The notes under the pieces were generated by a model that ran no database searches, was not told the origin of the DNA, and saw nothing but the letters and a program-made list of their open reading frames with translations. DNA of 64,000 nucleotides from Roseivivax halotolerans (lineage in GTDB: Bacteria > Pseudomonadota > Alphaproteobacteria > Rhodobacterales > Rhodobacteraceae): positions 1 to 64,000 of the forward strand of contig NZ_FOXV01000012.1 of NCBI RefSeq assembly GCF_900115815.1, written 5' to 3'. The position numbers were made by a program, and so were the translations under genes. Shown in pieces: positions 43,494-52,381 of the stretch (the stretch's first letter is position 1; each line of letters opens with the position of its first letter).

Positions 43494-43531
43494 AATTCGC
43501 AAAACGGGCACGAAATTCGCGAAGAATTCAC
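43494..43531 (+). promoter_or_regulatory. Direct heptamer repeats, candidate SARP operator
   Basis: AATTCGC (43494-43500), AATTCGC (43514-43520) and AATTCAC (43525-43531) are direct repeats with start-to-start spacing of 20 and 11 bases, in an AT-richer patch between the PAP2-type gene and the SARP-like gene. SARP-family activators bind direct heptamers about 11 bases (one helical turn) apart. Binding is inferred. Confidence 0.5.
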
Positions 43532-43604
43532 GCAAGCTCTCGGTGGCGCTTCCCGGAAGGCCCCGGATTTGCTAGCTTTCGTCGGGCACGGGAAGGGGAA
43601 CAGG

Positions 43605-45233
43605 GTGACCGTGAAGATCCGTTTGATCGGAGATTTCCGCGTCCTCGATGACGCGGGATCGGACGTGACGCCGAATGCGGCGCGCGCACGCGCGCTTCTG
43701 GCGATCCTGGCCCGGTCTCCCGACTGCACCCGTTCGCGTCGCTGGATCGAGCAGACGCTTTGGCCGGACCGCAGCCCGGAGCAGGCCTCGGGATCGCTCC
43801 GGCAGGTGGTCAGCCAGATCCGAAAGGCGTTCGGTCCCCTGGCGGAGGACCACCTCGTCTCGACACGCGCGGCAATCTCGCTCGTGGATTGCACGACCGA
43901 TATCGAGGTCGATCCGCGCTCCTGCCTCGATCGGCTCCGCAGCGGCGGTGATCTCCTGGAGGATGTCCGCCTCAAGGTTCCAGCCTATAAAAGCTGGCAC
44001 CGCGAGGAGAAGAGCCGCATTCTGCAGACGCTCGAACGCACGGCCGGCGCGCTGACCCTCGGCGCGGGCGCCCCGCCACTCATGGGCCGACCATTATCCA
44101 TCGAGGTCAAAGGCTTCGGCGAAAGCGCCCGCGAGACCGGTCAGTTCATCGGCGACATGCTTAGTCAGCAGATGGCGGGGCTGATCTCGGATTTCGGAAC
44201 GTTCGACACATTGGTGGATCGGAGCGCGGAGGCCAAGGCAGGCGGCCTGACCCTGGCGATCCGTGCACTGACCGTCGGTGAGGAGGTTCAGATCCTCGCC
44301 GGGCTGACCGCGCAGGATTCCGGCAAGATGGTCTGGTCCGAGACCGCGCGGCTCGATGCACGCGCAGGCGATCTTCTGGGCCAGGGCGATGTGCCGAGCC
44401 TTGTCTATCACTCCGCCGAACGGGTTCTGACGCAGATGCTCGACGCGCGGGAGGATGCCGGGCTCAGCCTCAGGATCGACGCGCTCGTCAACGCGGCGAT
44501 CGCCGCGATGTTCACCTACATGCCCGGAGAATTGCGCCGCGCCGAAGCGCTTCTTGCCGAAGCATACGCCTTGCGCCCATTGTCGCGCATCGCTGCATGG
44601 CGGAGCCTTTTGCGTCAGATCATGCTGGTGGAACGGACCGAGCAGAACCTCGAGGAGTTGCACGAGGAAGCGCGCGCCTTCGCCCACGCGGCGCTCGAGG
44701 GCAATGACGGCAACACGCTGGTGATGTCGCTCGTCGCGCAGCTGTTGGCGATCCTCGAGAACGACACGGTGGTGAGCGCGGTGCTGGCTCGCGACGCTGT
44801 GGAGGCGAGCCGGTTCAACGCCTTTGCCCATTCCGCCGCGGCGACGGTGGCCTTGCGCGCGGGCGATACGGCGGCGGCGCTCGCCGCCTCAGAACACGCC
44901 GCCCGGCTCGCGGGCCGGGCCGCCTCGGCGCATTGGTTCGACACCATCGCGGGGCTCTCGGCGATCTCGGCGGGGGATCTCGACCAGGCGGTGCGCCATT
45001 ATGAGCGCGCCCATGCCCGCGCGCCGCATTTCCGCGCCCCCATGCGGCACTTGCTGTGCCTCTACGCCGCGCAAGGCGAGGCGCAGAAATCGGCGCAGAT
45101 GGCCCGCGCCCTCAAGCGTATCGAGCCCGATTTCGACGTGCTCCGCATCCGTGAAGACGAAACCTATCCCGTCTTCACGCTGCGCCAGTCGAACCTTCTG
45201 CCGTCGCACGAGATGGCGCTCGACCTGCTGTGA
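43605..45233 (+). CDS. SARP-like winged-helix regulator with TPR domain
   Basis: 542 residues. The N-terminal ~90 residues are an OmpR/SARP-type winged helix (VKIRLIGDFRVLDDAGSDV, ARARALLAILARSPDCTRSRRWIEQTLWPDRSPEQASGSLRQVVSQIRKAF as separate helices). A middle TolB-like segment (FGTFDTLVDRSAEA, VGEEVQILAGLTAQDSGKMVWSETARLD) and a long helical TPR region (~270-520) follow, as in CadC/SARP-like integrators without a membrane anchor. I prefer the GTG preceded by GGAAGGGGAA; the frame is open further upstream but over the divergent promoter. It probably controls the PAP2-type gene and perhaps the protease beyond it. Confidence 0.75.
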   Translation: MTVKIRLIGDFRVLDDAGSDVTPNAARARALLAILARSPDCTRSRRWIEQTLWPDRSPEQASGSLRQVVSQIRKAFGPLAEDHLVSTRAAISLVDCTTDIEVDPRSCLDRLRSGGDLLEDVRLKVPAYKSWHREEKSRILQTLERTAGALTLGAGAPPLMGRPLSIEVKGFGESARETGQFIGDMLSQQMAGLISDFGTFDTLVDRSAEAKAGGLTLAIRALTVGEEVQILAGLTAQDSGKMVWSETARLDARAGDLLGQGDVPSLVYHSAERVLTQMLDAREDAGLSLRIDALVNAAIAAMFTYMPGELRRAEALLAEAYALRPLSRIAAWRSLLRQIMLVERTEQNLEELHEEARAFAHAALEGNDGNTLVMSLVAQLLAILENDTVVSAVLARDAVEASRFNAFAHSAAATVALRAGDTAAALAASEHAARLAGRAASAHWFDTIAGLSAISAGDLDQAVRHYERAHARAPHFRAPMRHLLCLYAAQGEAQKSAQMARALKRIEPDFDVLRIREDETYPVFTLRQSNLLPSHEMALDLL

Positions 45234-45236
45234 CCC

Positions 45237-46286
45237 TCAGGCGTCGACTTCAACCTTGCCGATCGGGTGCGAGCAACAGGCGAGGATATATCCCTCTTCG
45301 ATATCCTCCTCCGAGATCCCGCCGTTATGGACCATGTGGACCTCGCCCGCGGTCTTCCTGATCTTGCACGTGCCGCAGATCCCGAAGGTGCAGCCCGAGG
45401 GGATTCGCAGACCGTTCGCCCGAGAGAGCGACAGGACGGTATCGGTCTCGTGGCAAGAAACGTGCAGCCCGCTCTTCGAGAAGACCACCTCGGCCTCGGT
45501 GGCGTCCTGAGGCACGGTGTCGTCGAACTCGGGCACGTCCTCGGCCTTGGCCACGGGTGCCTCGAAGCTCTCCTGGTGGTAGTGATCCATGTCGAAGCCG
45601 AGCCCCGCAAGGCCCTCGCGCACCATCGTCATGAAGTCCTCGGGCCCGCAGCAATAGACCTCGCGTTCGAGGTAATCAGGCGCCATCAAGCCCAGCATCA
45701 GCTGGTTGAAGCGGCCGAGATACCCGGTCCAGACCTCGTAGGGCTCCTCCTCGGTGACGGCGAAGCTGAGATGCAGGCCGGGCACCCGGCTTGCCATATG
45801 AATGAGCCGCTGCCGGAAAATCAGCTCGGAGGGCCGCCGCGCGCAGGCCACGAGCCGCGCATCGGGCATGTCGCCCTTGTCGTAGAGGTAAGAGGCCATC
45901 GACATCATCGGCGTGATGCCGGAGCCCGCCGCGATGAAGAGAAACTTCTTCTCGGGGTCGTCGAGGGTGAAATGCCCTGCCGGTCCGAAGGCGCGCATCT
46001 TCATGCCCGGCCCCAGGTTGTCGAACATCCAGCGCGTGCCGATGCTGTCCGGCTGGCACTTGATCGTGACCGAGATCGTCAGCGGCCGCGAGGGCGTCGA
46101 AGACAGCGTGTAGGTGCGGTGGATCGGCCCGCCCTTCACCGGCACTTCGAGCGTGATGAACTGCCCCGGCTTGTAGCGGAACGGTTTGCCCGAGGCGGCG
46201 CGGAACGCGAATGTCTTCACGTTCGGTGCCTCGGGCACGACCATCGTGCAGATAAGCTCTTCGGTGTCGGTCCAGTATTCGGACAT
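45237..46286 (-). CDS. gbcB: Glycine betaine demethylase reductase component
   Basis: 349 residues: an FAD-binding ferredoxin-reductase domain (HRTYTLSSTPSRP for FAD, LFIAAGSGITPMMSM for NAD) followed by a C-terminal plant-type 2Fe-2S ferredoxin domain (CTFGICGTCKIRK and a later Cys in LACCSHP). It passes electrons from NAD(P)H to the Rieske oxygenase encoded 8 bases upstream. The pair matches GbcB/GbcA, which removes one methyl group from glycine betaine as formaldehyde. The start MSEYWT is chosen over a longer upstream frame that overlaps gbcA. Confidence 0.86.
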   Translation of the reverse strand: MSEYWTDTEELICTMVVPEAPNVKTFAFRAASGKPFRYKPGQFITLEVPVKGGPIHRTYTLSSTPSRPLTISVTIKCQPDSIGTRWMFDNLGPGMKMRAFGPAGHFTLDDPEKKFLFIAAGSGITPMMSMASYLYDKGDMPDARLVACARRPSELIFRQRLIHMASRVPGLHLSFAVTEEEPYEVWTGYLGRFNQLMLGLMAPDYLEREVYCCGPEDFMTMVREGLAGLGFDMDHYHQESFEAPVAKAEDVPEFDDTVPQDATEAEVVFSKSGLHVSCHETDTVLSLSRANGLRIPSGCTFGICGTCKIRKTAGEVHMVHNGGISEEDIEEGYILACCSHPIGKVEVDA

Positions 46287-46294
46287 GCCCTGCC

Positions 46295-47530
46295 TCACTC
46301 GGCCGCGTAGAGGGCGCGGCCCGTGAGCCGCGACGTCATCGTTTCGCAATACCAGTCGACGAATTGCGCGACGCCGGATTCCTGCGCTGCGCTGTAGGGG
46401 CCGGGCTCGTAGGCCGGCGAGTTGATGCCGCGCTGGTTCTCCTCGATGATCTCGCGATCCTCGTCGTTGGTGTGAATCCAGACGGTCGTCAGGCGCTCGA
46501 GGTCATAATCTTGCCCCTCGACGGCGTCCTTGTGGACGAACCACTTGGTCGTGACCTGGGTCTCCTGCGGGCCGACGGGCTTCACGGAGAACAGGATCAC
46601 CATGTCCGACAGAAAGTGGTTCCAGGTGTTGGGATAGTGGAAGAAGAGCAGCGTGCCCGCATCGCGGATCGTCACATCGCCCACCAGCTTCTCGCAGGCC
46701 TGCTTGCCGTCGAGCGTGTAGCTGACCGACGATCCCACGAGCGGCACACGGACAAAGCGCCACTGCTCGTTGGGCGCGATCGTGAATTCGGAGGGAAGGC
46801 CCGCCTTTTCGCATTTCTGCAGATGCGCCGCGATCACCGGATCGTCCTTGCCCGACCCGTCGCCCGCGATGTTGGGGTTGTCATCGAAGGTCACGCACAG
46901 CGAGGGATGGCTGCCCGAACAATGGTAGCATTCGCGGTTGTTCTCGATCACGAGCTTCCAGTTCGCCTTCTCGACGATGGTGGTCTCGTGGGCCAGCTTG
47001 CACTCGGAGAGCTTGTGCGGCCCGGCATATTTTTGCGCCATCTCAGCCATCGCGTCGAATGCGGGAGCCTCCGCGCCGAGGCAGATGAAGAGGATGCCGG
47101 CGGCCTCACGGCAATGCACGGTCTTGAGCCCGTGCTGCGAGGGGTCGAATTCCGGCCCCATGTCGCGCGCCCAGAGCAGCTTGCCGTCTAGATCGTAGGT
47201 CCATTGGTGATAGGGACAGACGAGTTTCGGCGCGGAGCCCTTGTGTGTCTTGCAGATCCGGGAGCCACGATGGCGGCAGGAATTGTGGAAGGCGCGCGCC
47301 ACGCCGTCCGCGCCACGCACGACGATGACCGAATAGGCGCCGATCTCGACCGTCATGTGGTTGCCGGTCTTGGGGATCTCGGAGCCCGCGCCGACGAGCA
47401 GCCAGTCGCGGTACCAGATCCGCTCCATGTCGACGTCGAACATCTCGGGATCGGTATAAAGCGCGCGCGGCAGCGTGTAGCCCGGCCGGCGGCTCATCAG
47501 GTGGGAGAGCATATCCGATTGTGCACTCAT
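46295..47530 (-). CDS. gbcA: Glycine betaine demethylase oxygenase (Rieske)
   Basis: 411 residues, aromatic-ring-hydroxylating-type oxygenase alpha subunit. The Rieske 2Fe-2S site is CRHRGS...CPYHQW (~residues 85-110); the mononuclear iron site includes NNRECYHCSGSHPSL (~residues 200-215). The sequence pattern (RALYTDPEMFDVDMERIWYRDWLLVG) is typical of GbcA-type betaine demethylases and not of benzoate-type enzymes. Stachydrine demethylase is the closest alternative. It sits 1 base after dgcA and 8 before gbcB. Confidence 0.86.
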   Translation of the reverse strand: MSAQSDMLSHLMSRRPGYTLPRALYTDPEMFDVDMERIWYRDWLLVGAGSEIPKTGNHMTVEIGAYSVIVVRGADGVARAFHNSCRHRGSRICKTHKGSAPKLVCPYHQWTYDLDGKLLWARDMGPEFDPSQHGLKTVHCREAAGILFICLGAEAPAFDAMAEMAQKYAGPHKLSECKLAHETTIVEKANWKLVIENNRECYHCSGSHPSLCVTFDDNPNIAGDGSGKDDPVIAAHLQKCEKAGLPSEFTIAPNEQWRFVRVPLVGSSVSYTLDGKQACEKLVGDVTIRDAGTLLFFHYPNTWNHFLSDMVILFSVKPVGPQETQVTTKWFVHKDAVEGQDYDLERLTTVWIHTNDEDREIIEENQRGINSPAYEPGPYSAAQESGVAQFVDWYCETMTSRLTGRALYAAE

Positions 47531-47531
47531 G

Positions 47532-49568
47532 TCAGATGTCCTTCACAAGACGCAGCGCGTCATAGATTGCAGCATGGGTATTGCGGGCCGAGACGGCATC
47601 GCCGATCCGGTAGAGCGTGAATGCGCCGTCCGGGTTGCGGCCCTCGGGCTGGGGACGGCCCTCGATCAGTGCGTCCTGGTCCACCGCGCCGAGATTGCGC
47701 GAGCGCGGTTTGAGGTCGAAATACAGCTCGTCCATCGGCAGCGTTCCGTGATTGACCACGACCTGATCGAAGTCGCGCGTCTCGCGGTGGGCCGAGTAAT
47801 CCGTGCCGATATGCGCGGTGAGCATGTTGCCGGTCCGGGTCACGTCCTTCAGCCGATAGGTGACGGTGAACCGCACGTCCTTGTCCTGGAGCGCGCGCAT
47901 GTATGGCACAAGGTTCATCGCCATCACGTCGGGCGCGAAGCTGCGGTCGGGCGTCATGATCTCCACATGCGCGCCAGTCTTGGCGATGACTTCCGCAGCC
48001 TGAAGGCCGGTGTGATCGCCCGCGTCATCGTAGACGAGAACGCGGGTGCCGGGCTTCACATCGCCCGCGATGATGTCCCAGGCGGAGACGACGAGATCGT
48101 TGCCGGTCTCACAGACCTCTGTATGCGGCAGGCCCCCCGTGGCGACGATCACCACGTCGGGCGACAACTCGGCCACGTCCTCGGCCTCGGCATAGGTGTT
48201 GAAACGGAAGTCCACGTCGCGCGCGGCGCATTGCGCCATGCGCCAGTCGATGATCGAGATCATCTCACGGCGACGTTCGGATTGCGCGGTTAGCCGCACC
48301 TGCCCGCCCGGATCGGGCTGGACCTCGAAGACGGTCACGGCATGGCCGCGCTCGGCGGCGACGCGCGCCGCTTCGAGCCCGGCGGGCCCCGCCCCGACGA
48401 CGGCGACCTTCTTCTTCACTTCTGCGGGCGCGATTATGTGCGGCATCGACAGCTCGCGGCCCGTGGCGGCGTTGTGAATGCAGAGCGCCTCTCCGGCGGC
48501 ATAGATCCGGTCGAGGCAGTAGGTCGCGCCGACACAGGGACGGATGTCGTCCTCGCGGTTTTCCATGATCTTGCGGACGATGAACGGGTCGGCCATGTGC
48601 GCCCGCGTCATCCCCACCATGTCGAGAAGCCCCGAGGAGACCGCATGCCGCGCGGTCGCGACGTCCGGGATCTTTGCGGCGTGGAAGGTCGGCATCCCGG
48701 TTTCCTTCCGGATCGTGCCCGCGAAGTCGATGAAGGGCGCGTTCTTCATGCCCTGAACGGGAATCACGTCGGTCAGGCCCGGGTCGGTGTCGATATGACC
48801 CTTGATGACGTTCAGAAAGTCGACCTTGCCGCTGTCTGCAAGTCGGCGAGAGATCTCGAGACCTTCCTCGACCGAGATCCCGCCCTCGAGCCGCTCATCG
48901 GCGGTATAGCGGATGCCCACGATGAAGTCCTCGCCGACACGGGCGCGGATCGCGTCGAGCACATCCCAGGTAAAGCGCAGGCGGTTGTCGAGCGAGCCGC
49001 CATAGGGACTGTCGAGCGCGTTGGTGAGCGGCGACCAGAACTGGTCCATCAGGTGCCCGTAGGCCTGAAGCTCGATCCCGTCCATGCCGCCGGCCTTCAT
49101 GCGCTCCGCCGCGTCGGCATAGTCCTCGATGATGCGCTCGATCTCCCAATCCTCGACCATCTTCGGGAAGGCGCGATGCGCCGGCTCCCGCTCGTGGCCA
49201 GGAGAGACCGCCGGCAACCAATCGCCCTTGTTCCAATGCGTGCGGCGACCGAGATGGGTGAGCTGGATCATCACCGCGCAGCCATGCTCGTGGCAGGCAT
49301 CGGTGAGATCCCGGATCCACGGCACCACCTCGTCTTTGTAGGCGAGGATATTGTTGAAGACCGGCGGGGAGTTGCGCGACACCGCCGCGGAGCCCGCGGT
49401 CATGGCAAGCGCGACGCCCGCTTTCGCGCGCACCTCGTGATAGGCGCGATAGCGTGCCTTCGGCATTCCGTCCTCGGGATAGGCCGGTTCGTGCGCGGTG
49501 GTCATGATGCGGTTCTTCAGCGTCAGGTGCTTGAGCTGATAGGGCTGCAAAAGGGGATCGTTACGCAT
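47532..49568 (-). CDS. dgcA: Dimethylglycine demethylase-type flavoprotein
   Basis: 678 residues. The N-terminal ~370 residues are an Old-Yellow-Enzyme-like FMN barrel (LKNRIMTTAHEP, MIQLTHLGRRTHW), a cysteine cluster region follows (RPCVGATYCLDRIYAAG, ALCIHN), then a C-terminal FAD/NAD dehydrogenase half (VAVVGAGPAGLEAARVAAERG). This architecture is that of 2,4-dienoyl-CoA reductase relatives, including DgcA. Its place at the head of gbcA-gbcB supports conversion of dimethylglycine to sarcosine, so the operon removes two methyl groups in sequence from betaine. DgcB is not present here. Substrate is inferred from context. Confidence 0.8.
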   Translation of the reverse strand: MRNDPLLQPYQLKHLTLKNRIMTTAHEPAYPEDGMPKARYRAYHEVRAKAGVALAMTAGSAAVSRNSPPVFNNILAYKDEVVPWIRDLTDACHEHGCAVMIQLTHLGRRTHWNKGDWLPAVSPGHEREPAHRAFPKMVEDWEIERIIEDYADAAERMKAGGMDGIELQAYGHLMDQFWSPLTNALDSPYGGSLDNRLRFTWDVLDAIRARVGEDFIVGIRYTADERLEGGISVEEGLEISRRLADSGKVDFLNVIKGHIDTDPGLTDVIPVQGMKNAPFIDFAGTIRKETGMPTFHAAKIPDVATARHAVSSGLLDMVGMTRAHMADPFIVRKIMENREDDIRPCVGATYCLDRIYAAGEALCIHNAATGRELSMPHIIAPAEVKKKVAVVGAGPAGLEAARVAAERGHAVTVFEVQPDPGGQVRLTAQSERRREMISIIDWRMAQCAARDVDFRFNTYAEAEDVAELSPDVVIVATGGLPHTEVCETGNDLVVSAWDIIAGDVKPGTRVLVYDDAGDHTGLQAAEVIAKTGAHVEIMTPDRSFAPDVMAMNLVPYMRALQDKDVRFTVTYRLKDVTRTGNMLTAHIGTDYSAHRETRDFDQVVVNHGTLPMDELYFDLKPRSRNLGAVDQDALIEGRPQPEGRNPDGAFTLYRIGDAVSARNTHAAIYDALRLVKDI

Positions 49569-49843
49569 GAGGGTATCCTGTCGGCCTTGCCGTGAGGGTC
49601 GAGCGCCCTCCGGTCTTGCAGCGACACATCGGAGAATCGCGCTCTTGCCGCGTGCCGCAAGGCGACTACGGCGGGTCTAATTGCGACCACCCGCTCAAAT
49701 CGGCGCAATAGCCCGCTATAAGCGGCTGAACGCGCGTCACGACATGCCTCATTTGCAGGCAAACCGCCCGCGCGGACGCGCCGCGTTGCACAACATCTGC
49801 CGCTTGGCTATCCGCCAGCAAAGGTCTCAGTGCGGAGTTCTCG

Positions 49844-50941
49844 ATGACCACGATCACACGGCGACATGTTCTGGCCCTCGGCGCGGCGACGGCTTTCGTT
49901 CAAGCAGCCCCGGCGCTCGGCGCGGCGCGGTTCGCACCCGGCTCACCGGAATGGCGAACATTCGAGCTGACGACACGCGTGCGCCTCGACCGCGCCGGAC
50001 GCACCGCGCAGGCCTGGATTCCGGTGCCGTCTCTCGATGCGCCGGATTGGTCACGTCCCGGCCCGACGCGATGGGACACGAACGCCCCGGAAGTCGTCTT
50101 GCGGAGGGACGCCGCGACCGGCGCGGCTTTCGTGCATGCGGTCTGGCCTGAAGGCGATGCACCGGCAACTCTCGATGTGGTCTCAACCGTCACCACGCGC
50201 GATCGCAGTGTCGATCCGGCCGGAGCCGGCGCAGACCCCTTATCGCAGGAAGAGCGCGCCCGGCATCTCGCCCCGACCGAGCTCATCCCGACCGACGGGA
50301 TCGTTGCCGAGACAGCGGCTGAGATCACGCAAGGCAAGACGGGCGATCTGGAGAAAGCGCGCGCGATCTATGACTGGGTCGTCGAGACCACGACCCGCAA
50401 CCCCGAGACTCGCGGCTGCGGACTTGGCGACGTGGCCTCGATGCTGCATTCGGGCAACCTCACCGGCAAATGCGCGGATCTCAATGCGCTCTTTGTGGGC
50501 CTGGCCCGCGCCGCCGGCCTGCCCGCACGCGATCTCTACGGCTTGCGGGTCGCGCCCTCGGCCTTCGGCTACAAGAGCCTCGGGGCAGGATCGTCCAACG
50601 TGACCGGCGCGCAGCATTGCCGCGCCGACGTCTTCATCGAGGGCGCAGGCTGGGTGCCCGCCGATCCGGCAGATGTGCGCAAGGTGATCCTCGAGGAGCC
50701 GCCGCGCGATCTCGAGCTTGGCGATCCCGAGGTGCGTGCCGTGCGCGCAGGTCTGTTCGGCGCGGCGGAAGGCAACTGGGTTCCGCTCAACGACGCCCAC
50801 GATGTCGCCTTGCCGGGCTCATCCGGCGCGCCGGTGCCGTTCCTGATGTATCCGCAGGCAGAGATCGGCGGCGTGCGACGGGATGAGCTCGACCCCGAAC
50901 GCTTTGCCTATGAGATCTTCGCCGCAGAACGGGAAGGCTAG
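49844..50941 (+). CDS. Tat-exported transglutaminase-like protein
   Basis: 365 residues. The N-terminus TRRHVLALGAATAFVQAAPALGA is a twin-arginine signal. The transglutaminase-like (papain-type) core has Cys in LTGKCADLNALFVGLARAAGLPAR, His in AQHCRADVFIEGAGWVPADP and an Asp in the same segment (DPADVR), a complete triad. A preceding helical region (LEKARAIYDWVVETT) is typical. A periplasmic peptidase or crosslinker acting on cell-envelope peptides is likely. The gene stands alone, 275 bases from dgcA and 166 from pqiA. Confidence 0.85.
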   Translation: MTTITRRHVLALGAATAFVQAAPALGAARFAPGSPEWRTFELTTRVRLDRAGRTAQAWIPVPSLDAPDWSRPGPTRWDTNAPEVVLRRDAATGAAFVHAVWPEGDAPATLDVVSTVTTRDRSVDPAGAGADPLSQEERARHLAPTELIPTDGIVAETAAEITQGKTGDLEKARAIYDWVVETTTRNPETRGCGLGDVASMLHSGNLTGKCADLNALFVGLARAAGLPARDLYGLRVAPSAFGYKSLGAGSSNVTGAQHCRADVFIEGAGWVPADPADVRKVILEEPPRDLELGDPEVRAVRAGLFGAAEGNWVPLNDAHDVALPGSSGAPVPFLMYPQAEIGGVRRDELDPERFAYEIFAAEREG

Positions 50942-51107
50942 TCCGCGCGGCTTTGCTCACTATGTCTTGAACGCGAAGGGACGGCTTTTTCGCCCGGCAG
51001 CTACGTGTCTCCACGCGGCGGGCCCGTCCCTGACCTTTCGCTCGCCCGCGTAGCCACATAGAGTGCGCCGGGTTGCGACTATCGCAGAGCGCTAGAAAGA
51101 GGAGCGC

Positions 51108-51764
51108 ATGACAACAGCCACCGCGTCAGAATACGCAGCGGCCCCGGACGTTCCGATCGAGGATCTGATGGCCTGCCCGCATTGCGACGCGCTTTACGTC
51201 GCGCGCCTGCCCGAGCCGGGCGGCCGCGCGGTCTGCCGCGATTGTCACACCGTGCTCATCTCGCCGCGCCGGAAAGCGGGCGCGCGCATCATCGCGATGA
51301 CGCTAGCGGTGATGATCCTCGTGATCTCCGCGCTGTTCTTTCCGTTTCTCGACATCAACGCGCAAGGCTTCGGCAACTCGACCTCGATCCTCGATGCCGC
51401 GTCGAGCTTCCGCTCGGGCTACATGACCTTCCTGTCGATCGTCGTCGCCGCCGCGATCATCGTCATTCCGCTGGTGCGAACGATGCTGATCGTCTACGTC
51501 CTCACGCCCGTCGTCTTCGACTTCAAACCCTGGCCGCAGGCACGGCGGGCTTTCCGTCTCAGCCAGGAGCTCAAGCCCTGGGCGATGGCGGAGATTTTCG
51601 CCATCGGGTGCGCCGTGGCTTTGGTCAAGGTCGCCGATCTGGCCAATATCGGCTTCGGCCCCGCTTTCTGGATGTTTGCCGTCCTGGTCATCCTTGTTCT
51701 GGTAAACGATAATTATTTGTGTACCTGGTCTGTATGGAAATCCCTGGAACTGGAAGAAGAGTAA
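51108..51764 (+). CDS. pqiA: Paraquat-inducible protein A, first copy
   Basis: 218 residues. A zinc-ribbon-like N-terminus (CPHCDALY, CRDC) precedes four helices of the PqiA domain (IIAMTLAVMILVISALFFPFLDIN, FLSIVVAAAIIVIPL, and later pairs). GAGGAG stands close before the ATG. In Escherichia coli one PqiA protein carries two such domains; here they are encoded by two overlapping genes. It is an inner-membrane partner of the PqiB lipid-transfer tunnel. Confidence 0.88.
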   Translation: MTTATASEYAAAPDVPIEDLMACPHCDALYVARLPEPGGRAVCRDCHTVLISPRRKAGARIIAMTLAVMILVISALFFPFLDINAQGFGNSTSILDAASSFRSGYMTFLSIVVAAAIIVIPLVRTMLIVYVLTPVVFDFKPWPQARRAFRLSQELKPWAMAEIFAIGCAVALVKVADLANIGFGPAFWMFAVLVILVLVNDNYLCTWSVWKSLELEEE

Positions 51765-52378
51765 CGGCGCGCGAGGCGGGCCTCGTGGCTTGCCGTCGCT
51801 GCGCCCGCGTCTGGCCGATGGGCCAGGAGCGCTGTTCGCGTTGCGGCAGCCGCCTTGAGTCGCGCGACCCCGCCAGCCTGCAAAAGGTCTGGGCGTGGTG
51901 GGTCGCGGGCGTGATCGCCTATATCCCCGCCAATATCTATCCAATGCTGTCGACGAATACGCTGGTCTCCTCGACCGAGAACACCATCGTGGGCGGCGCG
52001 GTCGAAATCGCGAAATACGGCTCTTACGGGGTCGCGGCGATCATTCTGATCGCGAGCGTGCTCATCCCGGTGGGCAAGTTCCTGGCGATCGCCTTTCTTG
52101 CAATCTCGGCGCGGCGCGGCTCGTCGGTGCCGGCGCGCAAACGCACCCATCTCTACGAGATCGTGGAGTTCATCGGCCGTTGGTCGATGATCGACGTCTT
52201 CGTCGTCGCGATCCTCTCATCGCTCGTGCAGCTTTCGGTCGTGGCCTCTATCCGGCCGGGCCCCGCGGCTTTCACTTTCGCGCTTTCCGTCATATTCACC
52301 ATGCTCTCCGCGCAATCCTTCGATCCGCGTCTCATCTGGGACGCGCGTTTCCGCGGAACCAAGAGGACCCGTCGCTGA
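51734..52378 (+). CDS. pqiA: Paraquat-inducible protein A, second copy
   Basis: 214 residues with its own zinc ribbon (CRRCARVWPMGQERCSRCGSRL) and a PqiA membrane domain (AYIPANIYPMLS, VGKFLAIAFLAISARRGS, and YEIVEFIGRWSMIDVFVVAIL). Its start lies inside the 3' end of the first pqiA gene (31-base overlap) and its stop is 3 bases before pqiB, so the four pqi genes are clearly one transcript. It is the second half of a two-domain PqiA in other bacteria. Confidence 0.87.
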   Translation: MEIPGTGRRVTAREAGLVACRRCARVWPMGQERCSRCGSRLESRDPASLQKVWAWWVAGVIAYIPANIYPMLSTNTLVSSTENTIVGGAVEIAKYGSYGVAAIILIASVLIPVGKFLAIAFLAISARRGSSVPARKRTHLYEIVEFIGRWSMIDVFVVAILSSLVQLSVVASIRPGPAAFTFALSVIFTMLSAQSFDPRLIWDARFRGTKRTRR

Positions 52379-52381
52379 TCC

